Shown: one piece after another, positions 9,313 to 15,780 of the stretch
Numbering within the stretch: the stretch's first letter is position 1
How the letters are laid out: each line of letters opens with the position of its first letter
Assembly (NCBI GenBank): GCA_020052615.1
Contig: JAGVOT010000116.1
Span: 1-36,707, forward strand
From: Nitrospirota bacterium
Lineage (GTDB): Bacteria > Nitrospirota > UBA9217
Reading direction: 5' to 3'
DNA: 36,707 bases
Notes under the pieces: model-generated
Told to the model about the DNA's origin: nothing
Database searches by the model: none
The model's input: the letters and a program-made list of their open reading frames with translations, nothing else
Program-made: the position numbers and the translations under genes

Positions 9313-9519
9313 CTATTTCTTTTCCCGCTTCCTGCGGTCCGTGATCGTCTCGCCGCCGATGCCCCAGTTGTCCGTCGGGACCTCCTCGATGACCACGCAG
9401 GTCGTCTGGGGGTTCTTCCCCAGGATGTCCTGGAGCATCTTCGTCACGCCTTCGATAAGACGTTTTTTCTGTTCCGCTGTTGCGCCTTCGTTCGTGATCT
9501 TGATATTTACGTAGGGCAT
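9313..9519 (-). CDS. 4-oxalocrotonate tautomerase family protein
   Basis: A 68-residue protein whose second codon is Pro (MPYVNIKITNEGATAEQKKR). After Met removal this Pro is the catalytic general base of the tautomerase superfamily. The middle (LIEGVTKMLQDILGKNPQTT) and end (VIEEVPTDNWGIGG) match the 4-OT/YdcE-like pattern of a beta-alpha-beta unit. Members act as small oligomers on keto-enol substrates; the natural substrate cannot be inferred. A GAGGCG ribosome site precedes the start. The gene stands alone between a repeat unit and the TRIC-type gene. Confidence 0.88.
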   Translation of the reverse strand: MPYVNIKITNEGATAEQKKRLIEGVTKMLQDILGKNPQTTCVVIEEVPTDNWGIGGETITDRRKREKK

Positions 9520-9609
9520 GGTATTTTCGCCTCCCGTATGTTCTTCCCGATTTTCGTCTTTTGACTTGCGTCTAACCCCTTACCCCTCATGCCTGACGCC
9601 TTACGGTCT

Positions 9610-10221
9610 CTACAACGGAAGCCTGATTTTATACCGGATCGCCAGCATCCTCAAGACAAATGTAACGGCGATGCAGGCCGTGACCGCCGCACCCTCATTC
9701 GATGTTGTGGCATAAATGACCAGATAGGAACAGGCGCCGGCAAAGGCGCACGTCGCGTACAGCTCCGTCCGGGTGAAGACATGAGGGATCTCGTTGCAGA
9801 TGATGTCACGCAGCACCCCGCCGAACACGCCGGTCGTGACGCCGAGCAGCGCCGCGATGAACCAGTGTACGCCCGACTGGTTCGCCACCGACGCGCCGGA
9901 CGCGCTGAACAGCCCGAGGCCCAGGGCGTCCAGGACCAGGTTGACCTTCACGATCCTGTTCATGGCGAAGAAATTCCTTATCACCAGAACGGACCCGATC
10001 GATAGCCCCAGCAGCAGGACGGTATAGCCGTAGTGCTCGATCCAGAACAGCGGGTGGCGGTTCAGGATAAAATCGCGCAGCGAACCGCCGCCGAAGGCCG
10101 TGATCATTGCCACGGCATAGACACCGATGATGTCCATCCCCTTTTTCCTGGCCTCATAGATGCCGGTCAGGGCAAAGGCGATGATGCCGATCACTTCAAT
10201 GGTCTTGATGAGCGTGTTCAT
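9610..10221 (-). CDS. TRIC/UPF0126-type membrane protein (YicG/YadS-like)
   Basis: A 203-residue hydrophobic protein made of two similar halves. Each half carries the GGGxxRD-like signature: ITAFGGGSLRDFIL in the first and TTGVFGGVLRDIIC in the second. This duplication and about seven membrane segments define the bacterial trimeric intracellular cation (TRIC) channel-like family, formerly UPF0126. Members have been described as cation channels or as glycine transporters, so the substrate is uncertain. The ATG at 10221 is chosen over a TTG three codons upstream. It lies 24 bases before the cytochrome stop on the same strand. Confidence 0.87.
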   Translation of the reverse strand: MNTLIKTIEVIGIIAFALTGIYEARKKGMDIIGVYAVAMITAFGGGSLRDFILNRHPLFWIEHYGYTVLLLGLSIGSVLVIRNFFAMNRIVKVNLVLDALGLGLFSASGASVANQSGVHWFIAALLGVTTGVFGGVLRDIICNEIPHVFTRTELYATCAFAGACSYLVIYATTSNEGAAVTACIAVTFVLRMLAIRYKIRLPL

Positions 10222-10244
10222 GATCCACAATCCCCGTCGTTGAC

Positions 10245-12170
10245 TTATCGGGAAATCGCTCCCCGGTTCTTCCCGGCATCCAGCGCTTCATGCGCCACGC
10301 CTGCCTTTGCTTCTTTCCATCTTCGCCGCAACTTCTTCACATCTTCGCCCTTCGCCTCTTTTACCTTGAGCTGCTTGTCCTCTGCGGCAAGCTTCACCAT
10401 CGCCTCACGAATTCCCCTGTCCAACTTCTGATACTTGACCGGATCGGACTTGGGTATCGAGAAATCCCCGCTCGTCCTCCAGATGTCGCCCAGTCTCATC
10501 CAGGCGGCGAAGTTCTCGATCTTCCCGCCTTCGAGCAGCTTTATCTTCGAGGTCGCCTTGATATCGACAACCCGCAGACCTTCCTTGTCCGCCACGACCT
10601 TCTGGCTTCCCGAGAAAGGTTCAGCGCCCTGGTTGTCGAAGTACTCCCACGTCACCTTCGCGACCTGCGTCTGAGAGGCATGGCAGCTTTCACAACTTCG
10701 TGACTTTCCGAGCGGATGGGCAACCTGCTCCACTTGCAGCCAGGCGAGATAGTTGTTGTTCCCGGCCGGTACGCTGAAGGTGCCGAGCTGAACAAAGGCA
10801 TCCCGCGTCTCGCCCTTGGGCCATCGCCACGTGAGGCCCTGCTTCGGCTGAATTTCTTCCTTAATGTAACCCGCGCTGTTCGGCCAGATCTTCGTGGGTA
10901 TCCAGATCCCCTTCTGGTCCTTGATCAATATTGGCGGCTCCATGGGGCCGTAATATAACGAATACTTCTTGAAGGGGCTCGGCCTTGACGCGACCATGCC
11001 GCTCCCCCAGGAGGTCATCTCGTAGCCGCCGAGTATCTTCACGTGGCAGGCCTCACAGGAAACGTTCTTGTGCACGCTTGCTGCCATGGCCTGTTCCACC
11101 TCGGGGTGGCAGTCCTGGCAGGTGGCCCTGCGCTCGATGTGTCCCATGCCGCCAGGTCCGGTCTGATGGCAGTCGACGCACTCCATCTTCTCCTTCACGT
11201 GGACATCCTCGGGAAGACCTGCCGGTTCGGAGAAGTCTTTTCCCAAATAGCTGTCACCGCGCCTGCGCTCCATGGTCCCGGCATGGCACACGAAGGTGCT
11301 TCTGCCGCCGCCGGTGCAGTTCGCAGCAGGAGGGACACGGCTCATGGCGTGGCTGCCGCGTTCACGGGTGGGTGTGTAGTGGCAGTCGAGGCAGCCTGTG
11401 TGGCAGAGGTTGCAGGCCTTCTGCTTGGCGACCGCCTGATCGTACGTAACGGGCTGATTGATCTCGTCGATGATCTTTGTAGTATTCTGGAAGGAGAACC
11501 GGTCGCCTTCAGCCCTGCCGACCGGCAGGGTATCTGCAAAAGAAGGCCCTCAATTGTTCGGCCCGTGGATATCGTTCCACGTCCGCATTGACCGCTGGCG
11601 GAAATTTGACCCCATGACGCTCGTGTCGAACTGCGCCACCTGGTCGGGATGGCAGGCTGACTTGCCGCAGGTCTTTTTCGCGATCGCAGGATCGTAGCCG
11701 AGGGTCTCGGGATTCCGGTCATGCCACATCAGGGTGCCCACGTCATAATCGAGCTCGCCATTCTTGGTGCGCGGAAGCATGGCGCGAAGACGATCATCGC
11801 CGGCAGGGAGCAGCCGCTCGACATGGCCCTTGCGCGGAATGATGTTCAGGTCATTGTCCAGCACGATGAGCTTCAGCATGCCCTTGTGCGCCTTGTCGGG
11901 ATCGTCCGAGAGGCCGTTGCCGAGATGGCAGTCACGGCATTCTGTGTTCGGGTGGCGGGACTCCTTCTGGACCTGCTCGCGGGTCATGACGAACTGGGGA
12001 TAGCCCAGTTTCGTCATGCGGACGGTATCGCCGTGACAGGAGACGCACCGATCGCTCGACTGGTAGCCGGTATAATAATGAAGGAACGCGAGCAAAAGGA
12101 CGAGCTGAATGATCAGGATGATCATCCCGCGGCGGGACCCGAAGAAGTTCCAGAGCTTTCCGATAGCCAT
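10245..12170 (-). CDS. Membrane-anchored multiheme cytochrome c with in-frame TGA (probable selenocysteine 207)
   Basis: One frame runs from the ATG at 12170 to 10245 with a single TGA at 11552-11550, giving 641 residues if the TGA is read. Residues 12-31 are a membrane anchor (MIILIIQLVLLLAFLHYYTG), NapC-like in position. Eight CxxCH heme sites are visible: 42-46, 78-82, 253-257, 260-264, 331-335, 351-355, 372-376 and 493-497. Two non-canonical candidates are CGKSACH (168-174) and C285-x9-CH296. The protein is thus a periplasm-facing electron carrier of 8-10 hemes. Three heme motifs precede the TGA and seven follow, all in one frame with no indel, which argues against decay. A SECIS-like hairpin starts two bases after the TGA. 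The start overlaps the AbrB stop (TAATG). The redox partner is unknown. The alternative is a simple nonsense mutation. Confidence 0.75.
11505..11552 (-). promoter_or_regulatory. Putative bacterial SECIS element directly after in-frame TGA
   Basis: Minus strand: TGA (11552-11550), then an outer stem GCCTTC (11547-11542) paired with GAAGGC (11510-11505), and an inner perfect 7-bp stem CCCTGCC (11530-11524) / GGCAGGG (11519-11513) closed by the tetraloop GGTC. The loop begins 27 bases after the TGA (26 between). GGUC is also the apical loop of the E. coli fdhF SECIS, and a G at the start of the loop and a loop roughly 16-37 bases from the UGA are recalled features of bacterial SECIS elements. 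No bulged U is obvious in the upper stem. Confidence 0.6.
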
Positions 12171-12376
12171 TAACGGTCCTCGCACTCGCGAACAGCCGTT
12201 GCTGCTTTTATCTTGATAAATCCCTTATACGATGCAAGTGGGCGTTGGGGAATCAGGTAAATAATTCCCCCCTTTGCCACGAGGACTATCTTCTGGCCGA
12301 TTTTCAAATGTAGTTTTTCCCGCACCTCTTTGGGAATAGATACTTGGAATTTCCTGGTTATTGTCATTGTCGTCAT
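12170..12376 (-). CDS. AbrB/MazE-type swapped-hairpin antitoxin-like protein
   Basis: A 68-residue protein. The N-terminal half (ITRKFQVSIPKEVREKLHLK then IGQKIVLVAKGG) is the SpoVT/AbrB swapped-hairpin DNA-binding domain seen in VapB and MazE antitoxins. The C-terminal half is where such antitoxins usually contact their toxin. It starts 12 bases after the PIN-domain stop and its stop overlaps the cytochrome ATG (TAATG), so it is translationally placed between the toxin and the cytochrome. AbrB-type antitoxins normally come before their PIN toxin; here it follows. It may be a second antitoxin, a regulator of this transcript, or a remnant of another pair. Confidence 0.82.
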   Translation of the reverse strand: MTTMTITRKFQVSIPKEVREKLHLKIGQKIVLVAKGGIIYLIPQRPLASYKGFIKIKAATAVRECEDR

Positions 12377-12388
12377 GTGAGCAGTTTT

Positions 12389-12793
12389 TCACGGCACAAT
12401 AGTGAAATGCGTGCAATGTTTGGGTCGATAGCGTGAAAAGTCCCGGCGGTCGAGCGTGAAGATCTTCCTGATATTGTGGTGCTCGGCGATAGCGACAAGC
12501 GAGGCGTCCGCCAGGTCCATAGGGTTGTCGGAATATTTTTTCATCAATTCGCGGATGCGGGGATGCAATTCATCGGAAATATCCTCGACGTGAACTCCTC
12601 CGGAAAGAATAAAGTCCCAAAGTTTACTTTGGCCCCTTTCCCAATTGCCGAGAAAATGAAAGGCCTCTGTAAGGACCGGCCACGTCGTCACGGGCGCATT
12701 CACTTGCTTTTTCAGTGCCGCAAAACAATGCTTATGTGCCGGCTCGGTATCATCGAACAGAGCGACAAGCGGCCCCGTGTCTATAATGACCAT
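12389..12793 (-). CDS. PIN-domain ribonuclease, VapC-like toxin
   Basis: A 134-residue PIN domain. Acidic residues of the metal site are visible: Asp5 in MVIIDTGPLVALFDD, Glu43 in VLTEAFHFLG, Asp93/Asp96 in PMDLADASLVAIAE and Asp115 in IFTLDRRDF. Such toxins cut RNA and are held in check by a cognate antitoxin. The start overlaps the last 13 bases of the ribbon-helix-helix gene, the usual arrangement of an antitoxin-toxin pair. Length is typical. The RNA target is unknown. Confidence 0.88.
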   Translation of the reverse strand: MVIIDTGPLVALFDDTEPAHKHCFAALKKQVNAPVTTWPVLTEAFHFLGNWERGQSKLWDFILSGGVHVEDISDELHPRIRELMKKYSDNPMDLADASLVAIAEHHNIRKIFTLDRRDFSRYRPKHCTHFTIVP

Positions 12794-13047
12794 TTCTTTC
12801 TCTTCTCTTCCAGATTCGCGGTCATGATCTTTTTACCATTCTTGACCCGGCTACCGTGACCGCTTCCCCCTATCGGCTGAAGAGACTGGTATATCTCCCA
12901 GGGCGTTCGCTTCTTTTCCGCGACGATCCGCGTGCAATATGCACGTATGGATTCCCGCACCAGATGCGACTTGGTCACGCCGCTGCATTCAGCGGCCTTT
13001 TTCAAGAGGGCCTCGGTTTCCTTATCCAGCCTGGTACTCGATGGCAT
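12781..13047 (-). CDS. Ribbon-helix-helix antitoxin (CopG-like)
   Basis: An 88-residue protein starting at the ATG at 13047, nine bases after GGGAGG; a TTG three codons upstream is less likely. SSTRLDKETEALLKKAAE and TKSHLVRESIRAYCTRI form the beta-strand and two helices of a ribbon-helix-helix DNA-binding domain. A basic tail follows (TPWEIYQSLQPIGG and onwards), suited to wrap the toxin. It overlaps the PIN toxin gene by 13 bases. It probably represses its own promoter at 13083-13111, where a palindrome covers the -10 box. Confidence 0.82.
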   Translation of the reverse strand: MPSSTRLDKETEALLKKAAECSGVTKSHLVRESIRAYCTRIVAEKKRTPWEIYQSLQPIGGSGHGSRVKNGKKIMTANLEEKRKKWSL

Positions 13048-13079
13048 GGCACGCAACCTCCCGCAGCATGACGATGTAG

Positions 13080-13111
13080 TACATTATGTAGGACAGGGAG
13101 GGGGAAGTCAA
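13080..13111 (-). promoter_or_regulatory. Promoter with overlapping operator for the toxin-antitoxin operon
   Basis: Minus strand TTGACT (13111-13106), 17 bases, CATAAT (13088-13083). The 11-base palindrome TACATAATGTA (13090-13080) covers the -10 box. It lies 33 bases upstream of the RHH start, the place expected for an autoregulated antitoxin operator. Confidence 0.6.
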
Positions 13112-13213
13112 GGATAAATCATGGGGAGGATAATCCAATGGCGACAAAGTAGGCCTGACCCTATGAAGTCTCTTTGAAGTCTTTGTTCCTTCGACTTACA
13201 TGACCGGAGAACG

Positions 13214-14824
13214 CTACTGCTCAGGCGCGGCAGACATGCTATCGCTTCCGACCGATTGTTCGACGGTCATGCTGGGTGTGTAGATGATGGATGCTTTCCT
13301 CAGTGACTCCGTAGAGTTGGGTTTCCAAAACTCCACCATCTGTAGTTCTCTCCGTTTACGAGCGCCCGCATACTGGCTAACGTCAAGCATGTACGCCTCA
13401 TATATCCGGCCTGGCCGAGCACTGACCGTTACCCGCGAACGGACGAGGTGGACGAGTTTGAGATCAACAAGCTCGTGAATGAGGTCAACTTCAGCATGAT
13501 GTAATTCCTTGTCCAGCAGGAAGCAATTCGTGTTGTTCTCTTCGAGACAGAACTGGCGGATCTTACGGAATTCTTCTTCAAGGGGCGAACTGTCATCCAG
13601 CGTGTCGCGTTTGAAATCCTCCCTTTTCGCCGAGTCGTATTCACCTGCTGCAACATTGACATCTTCTACGCCAACCTTCTCGCCTCGATGCCCGCCTCCT
13701 CGTTCAAGTGCAACACCAACAGACCGTCGGAATATAGAGAGAAAGTCGCGAGCAACCCCTGCGCAGGCGAGAACAATGCGGTCCAATGCGCCATCGGTCA
13801 GAAAACCATCCAGGCGCCCGACGGCTGCGGTCGTAGCGAAGTTGGTAAGGATCTTTGTCAGAAAGCTTTTCGCCAAAGAATACTTTTCCAGGGTGAGATC
13901 GAGATCTATCTCGTCCGCGTCATCAATTATCTTCATTCCGATCGGCGGATCACCGTGAACGTACCAACGCGTTCGATGGCGTATTGTTCCAACCTTCAGC
14001 CAGAGGTTGTGGTCCTTGGCAAGACGATGGAAGTAGTCTAGTACACGGGCTTGATCAGAGCGGCGGATGTGATATAGGTCGTCGAGGAACAGATAGGCAT
14101 CCCCGCCCGACAAGGCTCCGAGGTCGGTAAAGAGGCGCTGAAAGTTCAGAATGTGGCGGTGTAGGAAGTCTGCTTTCGAGTGTTTGTACTTCTGCTCTAC
14201 TTCCTGCTTAGACGTCTGTGAACTTCCTGCGGTCGTTTCGCCCTCCGCTGTAAGGATCGAGGACTTCGCTTTGACTTTCACGCCGACAGAATCACTCTCA
14301 ACAGTTTCGGCGCCATCTGTGACACGCATTTCCATGTTGTCGCTGCGGTGTAACTCAGCTTCAAGAGCTTTGATATGTTGATCAAGGCGCTCTGACAGTT
14401 GCAATGATTGTGGCCGGTTGAAAGATGGGCGTTTAGGGGCGGTGCCAAACAACTTTTGCCAGAATGATGTTTTCGTTGGTGGATGGACTGCGGCGGAATC
14501 CATCCACTTTTTAAACTCCTCGAAGGTCGAAATCAAAACGCTGATCAGGACGTCTGGATAACTATGTCCTTTGAACTTCTCAAGGTTCACATACGCGATA
14601 GGGCGCCTATCCACTGTGAGGTCAGCAGCGGCCTTCCGCAGGAGACTCGACTTCCCCGATCCGCGACGGCCAAACACGATATGATGCCGTTTGCTTGTTG
14701 TACGTCGCAAAGTTCCAGGTGCTGGTTCTACGAAATGTTTGACACCTTCTTCAGTGGACCGAGCTGCTTCCTCTACAAGAGTTAAGAGTTTCGCCATCTC
14801 GGGAGTGTCTAAAATGTTACTCAT
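13214..14824 (-). CDS. AAA-type P-loop ATPase, ORC/CDC6- or STAND-like
   Basis: A 536-residue protein starting at ATG after GAGGAG. The Walker A motif is GRRGSGKSS (52-60), in the setting TSKRHHIVFGRRGSGKSSLL. Walker B is AYLFLDDL (243-250). Between them (about 110-215) is a long variable insert with acidic, Ser/Thr-rich stretches. The C-terminal half is helical and winged-helix-like, with DLIHELVDLKLVHLVRSRVT and RPGRIYEAYMLDVSQYAG. This layout recalls ORC/CDC6-type or Sll1717-type ATPases that occur in defence islands; I am not certain of the subfamily. It is the last of three genes on one strand (15621 to 13214), separated from the second by an 84-base gap with an attC-like hairpin. Confidence 0.65.
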   Translation of the reverse strand: MSNILDTPEMAKLLTLVEEAARSTEEGVKHFVEPAPGTLRRTTSKRHHIVFGRRGSGKSSLLRKAAADLTVDRRPIAYVNLEKFKGHSYPDVLISVLISTFEEFKKWMDSAAVHPPTKTSFWQKLFGTAPKRPSFNRPQSLQLSERLDQHIKALEAELHRSDNMEMRVTDGAETVESDSVGVKVKAKSSILTAEGETTAGSSQTSKQEVEQKYKHSKADFLHRHILNFQRLFTDLGALSGGDAYLFLDDLYHIRRSDQARVLDYFHRLAKDHNLWLKVGTIRHRTRWYVHGDPPIGMKIIDDADEIDLDLTLEKYSLAKSFLTKILTNFATTAAVGRLDGFLTDGALDRIVLACAGVARDFLSIFRRSVGVALERGGGHRGEKVGVEDVNVAAGEYDSAKREDFKRDTLDDSSPLEEEFRKIRQFCLEENNTNCFLLDKELHHAEVDLIHELVDLKLVHLVRSRVTVSARPGRIYEAYMLDVSQYAGARKRRELQMVEFWKPNSTESLRKASIIYTPSMTVEQSVGSDSMSAAPEQ

Positions 14825-14852
14825 GAGTTCTTCTCCTCATATTATTTCTGTT

Positions 14853-14914
14853 GTCGAACGCCCGGCTCAGGCTGCGGCACGCTCGCGACGATAGCCTGCG
14901 GCCGGTTGTTAGAC
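14853..14914 (-). other. attC-like recombination site (candidate)
   Basis: A 62-base imperfect palindrome on the minus strand. It begins GTCTAAC (14914-14908), matching the R'' consensus RYYYAAC, and ends GTTCGAC (14859-14853), close to the R' consensus GTTRRRY and preceded by GC. Inside, CCGGC and CAGGCT pair with AGCCTG and GCCGG, with unequal unpaired bases as in attC sites. The stop codon of the upstream gene (TAA, 14911-14909) lies inside the R'' box, typical for gene cassettes. No integrase is in the window and only one full site is seen, so a plain hairpin remains possible. Confidence 0.4.
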
Positions 14915-15313
14915 GCCCTTCTTGTCCGGCTTGATCTCTCCGACTCTGGAGGTCTTTAGTCGCACAGTTCTCTCCTTCTTTCGCATGGTATGTCGTTTCA
15001 CCAGCGACATCACAAGGCAGGCAATGAAGAACAGGCCGAAGATCACGCACACACAACCGAGAATCTTGCTGGCGTGTGGCTCCTTCTCTTGAGTCCAAGC
15101 AACGACAAAGCCAACAAGGAAAGACAGCAGTCCGCTTGAGCAGAATGACCAAATCTCGTAGTCGGACAGGATTGACGCATCGACCATTCGGATTTCTATT
15201 GTGGCGGGCAAAGAGAGTGAGATGTCGAAATCACCAGGGGTTGGCTCTTGGCCTGCTTCCGTCTTCAGAAACGATTCGACTTCGTCATGTTCCGGGCGGG
15301 GTTGCGTGGTCAT
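14909..15313 (-). CDS. Small two-TM membrane protein of unknown function
   Basis: A 134-residue protein; the ATG at 15313 is chosen because GGGAGG lies six bases upstream. I do not recognise the family. Residues 1-50 are soluble and acidic. Two membrane helices follow at about 54-73 (IWSFCSSGLLSFLVGFVVAW) and 83-104 (KILGCVCVIFGLFFIACLVM), then a strongly basic tail (KRHTMRKKERTVRLK). The start overlaps the stop of the Cas2/SinR-like gene by four bases (ATGA), so the two are translationally coupled. In defence operons, small two-TM proteins often act as membrane effectors; that role here is only an inference from context. Confidence 0.6.
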   Translation of the reverse strand: MTTQPRPEHDEVESFLKTEAGQEPTPGDFDISLSLPATIEIRMVDASILSDYEIWSFCSSGLLSFLVGFVVAWTQEKEPHASKILGCVCVIFGLFFIACLVMSLVKRHTMRKKERTVRLKTSRVGEIKPDKKGV

Positions 15314-15621
15314 TGCACACCTCCCGTTCTCTTCTGCACCTTCGGCCAGAGGTCCTGCGGTAGCCATCCACTGTATTGTCCGCCCTGCATCGCAGGACTA
15401 ATGAGGACGTTTACCTCCTTCTTGTTCGATCGGCATACCTCGATGATCTTCTCCCGAATTGCTTGCCTGTGTTCCAGACTGGGAATCTGGACGATGTAGG
15501 TCGTCGTAAGCGGCTTCACCCACGAGTAGCCGGTTAGGCACTCGCGAAGTTCTTCATTGATTCGACCCCATCGAGGCTGCGAAGCCTTGATGTCCCACGA
15601 TATCTGCAAGTGGAGCGCCAT
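15310..15621 (-). CDS. Small Cas2/SinR-like ferredoxin-fold protein
   Basis: A 103-residue protein with a strong AAGGAGG site five bases before its ATG. The start MALHLQISWDIK, the WVKPLTTTYIVQIPS strand-loop-strand and the NVLISPAMQGGQYSGWLP end resemble small proteins annotated SinR-like or Cas2-like, with a beta-alpha-beta-beta-alpha-beta plan. In Cas2-type proteins the first strand carries a catalytic Asp; here Asp10 lies in SWDIKAS at about that place. There is no CRISPR array or other cas gene, so it is not part of CRISPR adaptation here. It is the first gene of the three-gene unit and overlaps the next by four bases. The family call is tentative. Confidence 0.5.
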   Translation of the reverse strand: MALHLQISWDIKASQPRWGRINEELRECLTGYSWVKPLTTTYIVQIPSLEHRQAIREKIIEVCRSNKKEVNVLISPAMQGGQYSGWLPQDLWPKVQKRTGGVQ

Positions 15622-15673
15622 TCATCCTCCTTCTTTATCTGTGGTCAACCAGATGTTGAGCGGTTAGACACTT

Positions 15674-15714
15674 GTATCTACATTTATATACATACTATAC
15701 ATCTATAATGTATA
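15674..15714 (-). promoter_or_regulatory. AT-rich palindrome cluster upstream of the three-gene island
   Basis: TATACAT (15696-15702), five bases, ATGTATA (15708-15714) form a perfect inverted repeat. A second, imperfect one, TGTATCTACATTTATATACA, occupies 15674-15693. The region is far richer in A+T than its surroundings and precedes the 15621 start by about 50-90 bases. It is a likely promoter/operator region, possibly with two binding sites for one repressor. Confidence 0.4.
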
Positions 15715-15780
15715 TTCTTTTTCCGCGGAGCCCCCATATTAGCCCTGTTAACCTTGACCGGTCAATCACGGTCCTCTGGT

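Noticed and set aside
7934-9514. Long plus-strand frame of 526 codons opposite aroF
   Set aside because: It is the antisense shadow of aroF; composition (many His, Asp, Arg) and lack of a ribosome site mark it as non-coding.
10245-12170. TGA as a general sense codon in this organism
   Set aside because: Many genes here end at TGA in overlaps with the next gene (gspH, gspJ, DUF4177-like), and long conserved genes such as cysS, radA and gspE contain no internal TGA.
15310-15621. True Cas2 of a CRISPR system
   Set aside because: No cas1, effector genes or array nearby; the similarity is only to the small ferredoxin-fold group.
15636-15669. A second full attC site upstream of the Cas2-like gene
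   Set aside because: GTCTAAC and a GTTGACC-like box are present, but they are 27 bases apart end to end, too short for attC, and the inner arms barely pair.
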